Source: Lasiodiplodia sp. COLG20
Taxonomy: Eukaryota > Ascomycota > Dothideomycetes > Botryosphaeriales > Botryosphaeriaceae
Assembly (NCBI GenBank): GCA_009801085.1
Contig: VNWV01000084.1
Coordinates: forward strand, 1-12,028
Length of the DNA: 12,028 nucleotides
Direction: 5' to 3'
In this document: piece by piece, positions 1-7,150 of the stretch
Numbering within the stretch: position 1 is the stretch's first letter
Layout: every line of letters starts with the position of its first letter
The notes under the pieces: generated by a model
The model's input: only the letters and a program-made list of their open reading frames with translations
Told to the model about the DNA's origin: nothing
Databases searched by the model: none
Position numbers and translations under genes: made by a program

Positions 1-2
1 CC

Positions 3-134
3 TTGCCTCTACCAACTGGTAGCTGCGATGCCGGATCCACCGCAAAGGATTATGGTGCCAGCGTTGATTTCGTCCATGAATCGGCCACCGGCTTTGCCGT
101 TCAGTCCTCCTCGGTCAAGTTCACGTTCAACTAG
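3..134 (+). CDS. 3' end of an unidentified gene (partial, runs off the left edge)
   Basis: An open frame enters from the left edge and ends at TAG 132-134, giving 43 residues. The composition is protein-like: one Cys, many small residues (Gly, Ala, Ser, Thr) and a final alternating stretch, AVQSSSVKFTFN, that would suit a last beta strand. Codons mostly end in C or G (GCC, GTC, TCC, TTC, AAC), as in the confident gene of this window. I do not recognise the family. A secreted beta-sandwich protein would fit the Ser/Thr/Gly content, but that is only a guess. The fragment is too short to exclude a chance frame, and the start and any introns lie outside the window. Confidence 0.35.
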   Translation: MPLPTGSCDAGSTAKDYGASVDFVHESATGFAVQSSSVKFTFN

Positions 135-238
135 CCTTCCCGGATGATTCTTCATAACACTGCGGACGTTCACCCTGTCGGTATTTGGAGATAATAGGAA
201 CTCCGTAGAGAAAAATAGTTGAGTGAGCTGGAAAACAG

Positions 239-481
239 AAGCTGGGTACGCAAGACGAACCCGAGCTCTATAAGAGATGGGAACTCTACGATTCCGATAC
301 CCGAGTCACCAAGAACTATTTCCAACTGGCCTATTGCACCCTCGGCGACAAAGTGATGGACTCATGGCAGATCGGTTGGAGAGCAGCGAAGGGAGTCATT
401 TCTCTGGCGGAAAGTAACCGCTGTTCGGACAATATAGAGATAGCCAAAAGAGACTGGGCGGGCCTCATGAATATTGCCTAA
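239..481 (+). other. Exon-like open frame without a start codon; orphan exon or gene relic
   Basis: The frame opens at AAG 239, right after a possible splice acceptor (AAAACAG, 232-238), and ends with TAA 479-481, giving 80 residues. An in-frame TGA at 224-226 closes it upstream and no ATG comes early, so if real it needs an upstream exon. The product is balanced and acidic/aromatic (for example ELYKRWELYDSDTRVTKNYF, then FQLAYCTLGDKVMDSWQIGW) and most codons end in G or C, which favours true coding. The only upstream donor I can propose, GTATTT at 181, is poor, and the short ATG frame at 144 does not join it in phase. I recognise no domain. It could be the last exon of a gene whose 5' part is elsewhere, or a decayed copy. 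Confidence 0.3.
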
Positions 482-1917
482 TTGTTCGTACGCAAGAAAT
501 TTCAATGTTGCCGGAAAGAATACCCGACGTCTGGTAAAACCGAGAAGCTTTTTTTTTTTTTTTTTGAAAGCACACTGCCTAGTAACTTCGCTCATACTTA
601 TCGACAAGCTCTTCTCCTGAGTGAATCGAGAGCGTTCGCAGCTAAACGCCTGCCCAGCTCCTTGCCGTTCGCTCTCTCTAGATCCTGTCGACCCACATTA
701 TCAGACTGCTGGGCGTTGTTGGACCCTCTTTGCTACATAATCGACATGCCTTCCACTCTTGAGACTTGACACGCGTCAGATCATGAGATAGTACCTTCTG
801 AGGCTGGTAGTCCAAACAGCCTCATTATCATTGTTGTCGTCGGCACTGCCGGAGCCACTCTCCACGAATGGACTTGGGGGTGGAGACGCGAAGCACCTAC
901 ACTTCGGAGTTCGAGTTAGAGACGGAGGCAGAGGGATCTCTCTGTCGGAAACCTCTTCCTCCTCTTCTACCTCTTTAGCTTCGGTCTCCGCATTAGACTC
1001 CACATACCACTCGGCTCTGGACGTCCCCCAGGGAATACTTTAACAGGGGTCTTCTCGATGCTGTATGGAGCTACGCCACAGACTCACTACCACCAGGCAG
1101 TCTCCTTAACCACACGTTCAACAAGCTTGATGTCAGAAACGCCAGGACCTCGCTTTGGTTTTCGAACCAGCCACGATCGTTTGTGTTGAGATGAGCTCGG
1201 CATCACGAAAGTTATTGCGACAAAGCTTGATTCGAAATTACCGCTCCGTGGGATTGGAGCCCAACGCACCATTCTTGGCGAAGTCGGCCATCTATTGAAG
1301 ACGAGCTCTCCCGACACCGCAATGAAGCAGCGCCTCGTAAAGCAAGTATGCTTTAGGCGGCCATCCCTAATTAGAAGGCTCTCCCTCTATTAATCGAATG
1401 ATCTACAAGTAAGAAACGCCAGGGCGTCTCAAAATACAAACGTCCAGAGTAGAGGCGATACTCCGGAAGATGCAAGCGTGTGTTAGACAAGGTCTTTTAA
1501 GAGGAAGTTACAGGAAAGTGCAAAGAGCAGGTAATACGGAGGGAGAAAGGTGATCAACGAGCGGATTTTAATAGTTTCACTCAAGCTTGTACATAAATAC
1601 CTAAAAGATCCAACCATGATAGCAGTGACGGAACGGGTTCCGTCAACTTTAAATGGGGGAGGTGTCACGGCACGAATCACGATCCTTATCATCATCATTC
1701 ATGCTTTTCACCCACTGCAGATCCCGATTCTACGAATCGTATCCTATAGCTGCCAGTAGCTGTTCTCTACGTTTGTTTTGCCTCGCTTCCGAGCTGCCTG
1801 GTCCGGCTCTTTTTACCCTTGTTTATTCACACCACACCTTATCAGGGCCTGACTCGGGGAGTAGTAGCCATTATGTACGTAGATGTAACTGTGTAGCAAG
1901 ATGGGAGGCTGGCGCTT
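482..1917. other. Spacer of about 1.4 kb with no supported gene
   Basis: No frame here has both an ATG start and convincing composition. The longest plus-strand frames are interrupted or Ser/Arg-rich. Short protein-like stretches occur, for example a plus-strand frame closed by TGA at about 1310 that contains RKLLRQSLIRNYRSVGLEPN, but it lacks a start and any splice site I would trust. A 12-base word (AGAAACGCCAGG) occurs near 1136 and near 1411. No target-site duplications, long terminal repeats or transposase motifs were seen. The stretch may contain decayed coding sequence. Confidence 0.4.
549..565. repeat. Poly-T tract, 17 T
   Basis: An uninterrupted run of 17 T follows AGAAGC. Antisense reading gives a meaningless poly-Lys stretch. 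It could be a slippage tract or the A-tail of an old retroposed copy in minus orientation; no matching element was seen next to it. Confidence 0.9.
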
Positions 1918-2109
1918 ATGCTTTATACCAGCCAGCACATCCTCATCATCGTCATCATCGTCGCTATCGTCAGCAGCGGCTGCGGGAGCAGTGACGGGAG
2001 CGATAGCGGGAGCAGGTACGGCGGCGGGTATGGCGGTTTAAGGAGCTGGCGAGCATGTCAGTACGAATATGCAACAGGAAAAAGAGAGACATTTAAAGAG
2101 CTAGCTTGA
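1918..2109 (+). CDS. Candidate small membrane or secreted Gly/Ser-rich protein (63 aa)
   Basis: A complete frame runs from ATG 1918 to TGA 2107. After seven residues comes an uninterrupted hydrophobic run (ILIIVIIVAIV), long enough for a signal anchor or a short membrane segment. It is followed by SSGCGSSD and a tetrapeptide-like Gly repeat (GSSD, GSDS, GSRY, GGGY, GG) encoded by the 12-bp tandem repeat at 1983-2030. The tail is polar with RACQYEYATGKRETFKELA. The layout (hydrophobic N-terminus, one Cys, Gly/Tyr repeat) resembles small secreted or wall proteins. However, the hydrophobic part is encoded by an ATC/GTC microsatellite-like tract, and the start context (T at -1, C at -3) is weak. 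A chance product of simple repeats is a serious alternative. Confidence 0.22.
   Translation: MLYTSQHILIIVIIVAIVSSGCGSSDGSDSGSRYGGGYGGLRSWRACQYEYATGKRETFKELA
1938..1971. repeat. Imperfect ATC/GTC trinucleotide tract
   Basis: The tract is made of CATC, ATC and GTC units (CATCATCGTCATCATCGTCG and flanks). On the minus strand it would encode an Asp run; on the plus strand it gives Ile/Val. It sits directly upstream of the 12-bp tandem repeat. Confidence 0.7.
1983..2030. repeat. Degenerate 12-bp tandem repeat, four units
   Basis: The units are CGGGAGCAGTGA, CGGGAGCGATAG, CGGGAGCAGGTA and CGGCGGCGGGTA. The period is 12, so it keeps a reading frame, and in the frame starting at 1918 it encodes four Gly-led tetrapeptides. 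Confidence 0.75.
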
Positions 2110-2131
2110 AAATTGCACGTTAAGGGTGGAC

Positions 2132-2200
2132 TTGAAGCTAACGTCCGGACGTATTTGTTCAATTTTTGAATTCACAATTACGTCCGGACGATAGCTTCAA
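2132..2200. repeat. Inverted repeat, 22-bp arms with 1 mismatch and a 25-nt AT-rich spacer
   Basis: The left arm is 2132-2153 and the right arm 2179-2200. The right arm's reverse complement matches the left at 21 of 22 positions. Each arm holds TACGTCCGGACG or its near equivalent; in the left arm ACGTCCGGACGT is itself a perfect 12-bp palindrome (2141-2152). The spacer is AT-rich. The structure could be a small hairpin element, a pair of dyad-symmetric protein sites, or an RNA stem. No flanking duplication was found. Confidence 0.85.
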
Positions 2201-2378
2201 CTGCCCAAAAATGTTCTATTGTCTCTTCACATTTTTATGAGAATGCAGCACGGAGAATTGGATAGCTGAAGTGTGAGTTTACCGTGCAGATACGCTGCGG
2301 AATTAGATTACATTAATATTTATGCATTACATGCGAATCCAAGTTGTAACGTCCGTGTAAACACTATCCCACACCTTG

Positions 2379-2413
2379 TACGGGTGTAAACAAGGTCCTT
2401 GTTTACACCCGTA
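2379..2413. repeat. Near-perfect palindrome, 17-bp arms with a 1-nt spacer
   Basis: TACGGGTGTAAACAAGG (2379-2395), a single T, then CCTTGTTTACACCCGTA (2397-2413). The arms match perfectly. A chance perfect 17-bp inverted repeat with a 1-nt spacer is not expected in a window this size. GTGTAAACA inside each arm contains the GTAAACA core bound by forkhead-type factors, so the arm may be a paired binding site; that link is inferred from the motif alone. Confidence 0.9.
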
Positions 2414-2528
2414 GCAGCAACAAACCCAAGAACGCCTTTGCTCCTGCATCACTTCGTCCCACCTCGGATGCTTTATCCAACCTCAGATGTTGACATCCAT
2501 AAAAAAACGTCCAAGTCCGTGCATCATG

Positions 2529-2555
2529 CGGGTGTAACCGAGATCCTTGTTTGAC
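2529..2555. repeat. Diverged copy of the 2379-2413 palindrome
   Basis: CGGGTGTAACCGAGATCCTTGTTTGAC aligns with the 2379-2413 palindrome (CGGGTGTAA, then ATCCTTGTTT beside GTCCTTGTTT) but its central symmetry is lost. It implies that the palindrome-bearing segment was duplicated or inserted more than once and then decayed. Confidence 0.5.
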
Positions 2556-2687
2556 TTGATAGCGGTGAAGAGCCCCGGATGTTATTCCGGAGAACCGTTG
2601 ACACCTGCATTATTGCTCCTCTCGTCCCGACCGTCACCATTCTGGCCGCTGTTGGTTGGCACACAACTCAGCAAGGTCTGCAATACT

Positions 2688-2719
2688 GGGAATCCGGGGA
2701 ACAGGGGGGGAGGTTGGGG
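2688..2719 (+). other. G-quadruplex motif (plus strand)
   Basis: Four G runs of 3, 4, 7 and 4 are separated by loops AATCC, AACA and AGGTT. This meets the usual G3+N1-7 pattern. No gene is anchored next to it. Confidence 0.7.
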
Positions 2720-2850
2720 TTACTACTAACTGCAGCACGCGTCTGACATCCGCCCTGACCGCTCGACCCGAGGCAAGCGACTTGTAAGCAGCAATGAGGA
2801 GGATGCGAGGGGGTCCGTTATGCGGCAGCATGGTTGCAAATGAGACGAAA

Positions 2851-2868
2851 AGCAGCAGCAGCAGCAGC
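2851..2868. repeat. (AGC)6 microsatellite
   Basis: Six perfect AGC units. On the minus strand this reads as poly-Leu in a frame of low credibility. Confidence 0.9.
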
Positions 2869-2963
2869 ACCTTCTCAAAATTGACAGTTATTTTTTGCTT
2901 TTTTTCTTCCTTCTCTCGTGTCCGTCCCAGCCGGGAGGAAGCGGGTATAATATAGTACAAATT

Positions 2964-2989
2964 GCAGCAGCAGCAGCAGCAACAGCAGC
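2964..2989. repeat. Interrupted GCA/CAG microsatellite
   Basis: Five CAG units, CAA-type interruption, then two more CAG units. It lies about 95 bp from the (AGC)6 tract and in the same orientation. Confidence 0.85.
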
Positions 2990-3847
2990 CGATCAACCCT
3001 ATCCAAACGAGGGAGTCCGAAAACGCTTCTGCCTGCTCTCACATGCAACGCAGCAAGGGATCTCCCCGTGGAGTTGCGTCCATTCTCAGACGATGATGGG
3101 TGGGGGGAGGTCGAAACTCCGTGGCAGTGCGCGGGATCAGGTCAGATCACGCTTAATCCCCCTCTTCTCGTGCAACCGCCTCTTGCTTTTCGATCCCCAT
3201 CCCCCGACAACTGCCGGGTGAATCGGACGATAATGCCCCCGGCACTTCGCGGGTCAATTCCTGCCATGTGAGCAAATGCGTTGAGAAAGGTTCGAAACTG
3301 GTGTGATTATGACAACAAGGCGGTGGCACGAAATTGGGGAAAACGCGGCTGTTGAGGCTGGAGGCTGGCGTCATGTCGTGATGTGAGGTGACTCTACTGA
3401 TGAGAAGGGAAAAGGAGGCGCGAAGCTCTGTTGAGATGGCTACCGGTGCTCGTCTTCATGTTTATTGCTTCGGAAACTACAGAATCGCGAAGTGAGGCTA
3501 GATTCTCGGTTGTGTCGGGTTGTGGTGGTTTGGATGGGCTGATTGATGGTGGTGGCTTTTGGCGAAAAGTTGTGGCCGCATGCAATCTTCAGAAACTGAC
3601 CAAAGCACGGTGGCTGGCAAGAGAATTGGACTTTTCTGAAACTTGCTTACAAGAAAAAAAAAAAAAAACAAGCAAACCTGCTCACATGGGTAGTTTGATG
3701 CAATATCCGGATGCATTTGTTCAGCTTCAAAACTCACATTAACCCCCGGGTATTTGCTTTAGCTGCCCCAGAAAGATCGTATTTTCTGCAATCCACCGTG
3801 GCATCTCCCAGGATCAGTGTGTCAGTAGATTTCCGATATGCAGCGCG
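2990..3847. other. Spacer with no supported gene
   Basis: Several 60-100-codon open frames exist on both strands. Most lack ATG starts. A minus-strand ATG frame at 3374-3153 (73 aa, Ser/Pro/Cys-rich) has no recognisable domain. A plus-strand frame at 3431 looks as if it starts with a signal peptide, but the codon is TTG. The A15 tract at 3654-3668 interrupts any frame with poly-Lys. I call nothing. Confidence 0.4.
3654..3668. repeat. Poly-A tract, 15 A
   Basis: An uninterrupted run of 15 A after AAG. It could be slippage or the tail of an old retroposed sequence in plus orientation; no element body was recognised upstream. Confidence 0.9.
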
Positions 3848-4115
3848 TCATCGCGGAAACAACTCATTGTAGTACGGAAAAAGCAGCTTGGCCATGCACG
3901 CTGCCACGTCCAAACCGGCAGAAACTGCAACCAGGCGGTTAACCCCGCTCTTCAAGGATAATTGCTCCGGGTTCAAGGAAAAGAGACGTTGGAAGGATCC
4001 TTGTCGCAGGAAGCGCCAGCCTGCTGATTGAGCCACGTCTGTTGCTTTTTCCAGAACAAACAATCAAACTTTATTGAATTGACGATGACTCACCACACAA
4101 CAAGGGGAGGCGCAT
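3848..4115 (-). CDS. Candidate two-exon small gene (64 aa after splicing)
   Basis: Exon 1 would be 4115-4094, starting ATG CGC CTC CCC. A GTGAGT donor begins at 4093, the intron covers 4093-4021 (73 nt, ending TCAGCAG), and exon 2 runs 4020-3848 to TGA. The two exons join in phase (TGT G / GC TGG). Exon 2 has good amino-acid balance with short protein-like stretches (SFQRLFSLNPEQLSLKSG, AGLDVAACMAKLLFPYYNEL) and about 60% G/C at third positions. I do not recognise a family. Weak points are the 22-nt first exon and the branch site (only GCTCAAT near the acceptor). Exon 2 could instead be a remnant of a larger gene. Confidence 0.28.
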
Positions 4116-4789
4116 TATCGTGGGGGAGGGAGGGGGGCAGAGAAAGCTGGATGCCCTCCCCTTTCGAAGCTTTTCTTCTCGTCAGAAAAAAAGGTTGCGC
4201 GCGCTGCACACTATAATCCTTACCACACGTGTAAAGCTTGCTGATCATGCGGAGCGATCACCGCACCGAGTGCCTCAGATTCACCATCCCTTCATGTACA
4301 TACGCGCCCGACATCCGACTGCCCTCAGATAAAGAGCGACACCCGATCGTTGCCGCGCGTTGCCGAATCCGAACCCTATCGTCATGAACCCTGGTGATCG
4401 GGAAACTCACTCTCCCCCATGGACCCTGGGTCGTTTACCCCAAGGGGAAAAGGATCATCCATGTATCCCGAACTTTTGATTTACACGGTGCCTAATTAGA
4501 AGGATGCGATTGAACGGCAGGCCTGAAACGTCGTCGGCATCAGAAACACGTGGGGGGTTGGAATCTCGCAATTTCTTTTGCTTATTGGACCAACAATTCC
4601 AACACGCTATGCCGGTGATTCTACAAGAAAGCGCTAGTGTGAAAGCGGGACGTCTATGAAGGTGGTACTTTGCGATTATCGGTGGCGTAGTACGAGAAAG
4701 ACGTCAGCCAAGCAAACCGTGTGTGTCCGAGTGGTGTCCCAAGCTTCTCTACTCTTCAGCCCAATGTCCAGCCCCTTGAACCACCACTA
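4116..4789. other. Spacer downstream of the FIT gene; nothing called
   Basis: This holds the presumed 3'UTR and downstream flank of the minus-strand FIT gene (beginning left of 4790) and the upstream flank of the candidate gene at 3848-4115. A G-rich stretch lies at 4121-4139 but misses the strict quadruplex pattern. No complete coding frame is convincing. Confidence 0.4.
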
Positions 4790-5860
4790 TTATACGCCAG
4801 GCATGCCGATGACCGCACGGTACGCCGGAACGCCACGCGGGAGGAAGTAGATTAGCCAGATGGCCGAGAAGGCGACTAGCAGTCCGGTGAACTTCTCGAA
4901 CCAGGTATGGAAGAAGGCGGCTGTCATTAAGAGCATCCACCAGCTGAGCGCCATGACCCCCAGTGACACTTTGACCCCGAGGCCAGGGTCCTTCTCGTCT
5001 GCGGCTGCGCTGTACGCATGGCTCTCGCGCTGGGCCTCAGCGCCCGCGGTGCGTGTCTTGCCGTCGCCCATGACGATCCTACGGCCGTCGCGCAGACCTT
5101 CGGCGCGCAGCACGGCAGGCAAGATCTCCAGCCAGAGCAGAAGGCTGCCCAAGATCAGCAGGAAGACGTGCCCGCTGATGTCATGGCCCCCTTTCCACAC
5201 GCCACCGGCGACCTTGCATGTCACGGCCGTGATGTACTCGCGAGTGTCAGACATGGCCTCGCGTGCGCTCGGGTCGCGCGCCAGCTCGCACTGGCCGCCG
5301 GTGAAGCGGAAGAGCATGTCGATGAGTGGCGGGCCGAAGAACCACTGCGTTACGAAGACCCAGGCGAGCGTGACCAGTGCCCAGCGCAGCACACCGCGCG
5401 CCCTTCGCGGCGTGAGAACGGGCCGCATCGGCGGGCCCAGGCTCGGGTGTGTTAGCAGGAACAGGAACAGCGCGCCCGTCGTCCAGGCCCAGCCCTTCTT
5501 GACAAAGTAGACATTGAATATGTTCTTCTTCTGCGCGAAGTACGAGGGTGCCTGGTCGACAGGGTGCGATTGCGTCGTGGCGCTGTAGGGCGTGTTGCGC
5601 GTCGTCGGCGAGACGATAGAGAAGACGGAACCGAGCACCAGAGTGGCGGGATAGATCGACAGGAGGAGGAGCTCGAGGCGTGTGGGCAGGAAAGGCGAGC
5701 GCCGTGCTAGAGATGTGCGGTGAGGGCTTGTGCTGTCGTCCTCCATAGTGGCGGCGGTCGGAGGCTCGTTGTAGCTGTCGGAGCTGCGGGACGGCTTCCG
5801 TCGAGCAGACATGGCTGGGTGGCGTAGGTGTTGGAGGGGAGACAGAGGTGCTGCTGCCAT
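4790..5860 (-). CDS. SCS3: FIT family protein (Scs3-like), ER acyl-CoA diphosphatase
   Basis: Single-exon gene, stop TAA 4792-4790. The open frame reaches past 5926, but the codon there is GTG. The first ATG is at 5860 in an ideal context (GACAATGGC), giving 356 residues; ATGs at 5812 and 5746 are alternatives. The N-terminal ~55 residues are Ser/Arg/Pro-rich and probably cytosolic. Six hydrophobic segments follow, near residues 61-83, 123-138, 158-178, 232-250, 298-317 and 324-340, as expected for FIT proteins. The two family signatures are present: GGHDISGHVFLL with the conserved His at residue 231, and FFHTWFEKFTG with His 318. In characterised members these two His are needed to cleave fatty acyl-CoA at the ER lumenal face, supporting lipid droplet formation and ER phospholipid homeostasis; yeast Scs3 is linked to inositol and phospholipid metabolism. 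Length suits fungal homologues and all key residues are intact. Function is from family knowledge; orthology to SCS3 rather than the YFT2 branch is inferred. Confidence 0.95.
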   Translation of the reverse strand: MAAAPLSPLQHLRHPAMSARRKPSRSSDSYNEPPTAATMEDDSTSPHRTSLARRSPFLPTRLELLLLSIYPATLVLGSVFSIVSPTTRNTPYSATTQSHPVDQAPSYFAQKKNIFNVYFVKKGWAWTTGALFLFLLTHPSLGPPMRPVLTPRRARGVLRWALVTLAWVFVTQWFFGPPLIDMLFRFTGGQCELARDPSAREAMSDTREYITAVTCKVAGGVWKGGHDISGHVFLLILGSLLLWLEILPAVLRAEGLRDGRRIVMGDGKTRTAGAEAQRESHAYSAAADEKDPGLGVKVSLGVMALSWWMLLMTAAFFHTWFEKFTGLLVAFSAIWLIYFLPRGVPAYRAVIGMPGV

Positions 5861-5884
5861 TGTCAACTCGACTTCTTTCAGAGA

Positions 5885-5931
5885 TGACGTCGCACGTCTC
5901 GCGGTCACGTGGAGGCGACGCGCCACACGTG
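5885..5931 (-). promoter_or_regulatory. Two CACGTG E-boxes and a CRE-like site just upstream of the FIT start
   Basis: CACGTG occurs at 5906-5911 and 5926-5931 (20 bp apart, two helical turns), and TGACGTC at 5885-5891. They lie 25-71 nt upstream of the chosen ATG, so they are in the proximal promoter or the 5'UTR. CACGTG is the classic target of bHLH factors. In yeast, Ino2/Ino4, Cbf1 and SREBP-like factors bind E-boxes of lipid genes, which would suit a lipid-homeostasis gene. Binding is inferred, not shown. Confidence 0.4.
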
Positions 5932-5954
5932 AGCGCGGCCGTCTGCACGAAATC

Positions 5955-5971
5955 TCAACTCATCGGGCCAT
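5955..5971 (-). promoter_or_regulatory. Two overlapping minimal uORFs upstream of the FIT gene
   Basis: On the minus strand GACAATGGCCCGATGAGTTGA contains ATG GCC CGA TGA (5971-5960, Met-Ala-Arg-stop) and ATG AGT TGA (5963-5955, Met-Ser-stop). They lie 95-111 nt upstream of the main ATG. The first uATG shares a 12-base context (GTTGACAATGGC) with the main start. They matter only if transcription starts further upstream, which I cannot see. Confidence 0.35.
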
Positions 5972-7150
5972 TGTCAACGCTGCAAGGCGTGCAAAGTCGA
6001 AACAGACGTGTCTTCTTGATAAACTCGTCGATGCAGCTCTGTCTGACGCCCAAATTGGCAGGAGACGGGTGAAATATCAAATCGTCTTCCTCACACACTC
6101 GCGTCTCGAGTTAAACGATGGTTGCGTCCTCCAGCTAGCAGTTTAACGTCAAACCCAAAAAGAGTTGGGTGTCCGCCCTACGAGGACGGGATGCCGCTGC
6201 TTACCCCTGAGGGTTGCATCGAAAATCCTCCCCAGCCTTCCAGAAGGCGGATCCTTAGCCGGCCACGCGAAAGACTGGAATCAAGCCACGGCGCCCGACA
6301 CGGCACACGCCCGCCCGCCCCTTGATCCAGCGCCGCGGAAGCTAGGCTGAATCGCAGAGAGGTAGAGGGTTTCCGATCCCCTGACTAAGGCGTCGCTTGC
6401 CGCTGCGACGCGGCACGAAGTCTACCCCAGACCGGGCGGACCTCATTGGGCCGGGTTGGCGAGCTTCTGGAAGGCGGCGGGCGGGCCATGGAAGCTGTGG
6501 ATAAGGGGCGATGGCGACGGTAGTATAAAGCCGTGAAAGGCCCGATAGAGCAGCTCGCTGCAGGTACGCTCGACCCCCTCCCGCTCGCGCCGCTGAGCGT
6601 TCTTATCTGAAGAACGCAAACACCACCAACACGACCGCCCACCCGCCTGGAACAGGGCGTTGACAGCACCTGTAAGGCTGCGCTTCGTCAAGCACGTACC
6701 CGACTCAGAGCCTCTGCTGGCCCAAGCCGCCGCCTCCAACAAGCCACGTCAACCACTTTGCTGAGCCGCTTTGTTCTCTGGGCCTTCTGGAAGCCGCGGC
6801 GGGGAGACGCCGCGCTCAGTGCTGATGTGGCTCGAGCGGCGGTACGCCGCAAAAGTTTCGGGCCTAAGCCATGGGCGGGAAATCATCTGTTGGCCTTTCG
6901 GGCATGGAGGCCGGATCCTGCGCGCTGGGCTGGGAGAGCGAGATGGTCGGGTAATCCCACTGTCGGTGGGTGCCTGCGGGAAGTGGAGACCTTCGCCGCT
7001 AGGCGCAAGCGCTGATGTCCCTGCAGTAGTTCCAGGCTGCCCAGACAGTCCATCGAGCTTACTCAGATAATGTCGCCGATAAGGTGAATCCTTGGTGAAA
7101 AGCAAAAGTCTGGTGACAATCGCCTAGTAGGAGGTCGAGTGCGGGTGAAG

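Noticed and set aside
776..1043. Opposing frames with a Glu-rich (minus) or Ser-rich (plus) stretch.
   Set aside because: Both are readings of the same TCC/TCT-rich tract, and neither has supporting structure.
1154..1240. TTCGAAC-type words resembling a tRNA B box (also near 3289).
   Set aside because: No matching A box, acceptor stem or anticodon arm could be built around them.
2634..2996. Minus-strand frame with poly-Cys and poly-Leu stretches.
   Set aside because: The homopolymers are translations of the two CAG-type microsatellites, and nothing else in the frame looks conserved.
3431..3742. Plus-strand frame that seems to begin with a signal peptide.
   Set aside because: The first codon is TTG, not ATG, and the frame runs through the A15 tract. 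A fungal start there is not credible.
1367..4502. A shared 13-mer (CCTAATTAGAAGG) near 1367 and near 4491.
   Set aside because: About one such coincidence is expected by chance in 12 kb, and the flanks do not match.
1..4700. Search for LTRs, reverse transcriptase, transposase or RIP-type decay in the left half.
   Set aside because: No catalytic motifs, terminal repeats or strong TpA-rich decay were seen. Only short hairpin repeats and homopolymers were found.
4860..5510. A 216-codon plus-strand open frame opposite the FIT gene.
   Set aside because: It is the antisense shadow of the FIT coding frame; high third-position GC in the real gene removes stops on the other strand. Its Arg/Ser/Pro-rich composition shows no domain.
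5247..5948. A 233-codon minus-strand open frame overlapping the FIT gene in another frame.
   Set aside because: The product is His/Arg/Pro/Ala-rich and lacks any motif, while the overlapping frame carries both FIT signatures and six membrane segments.
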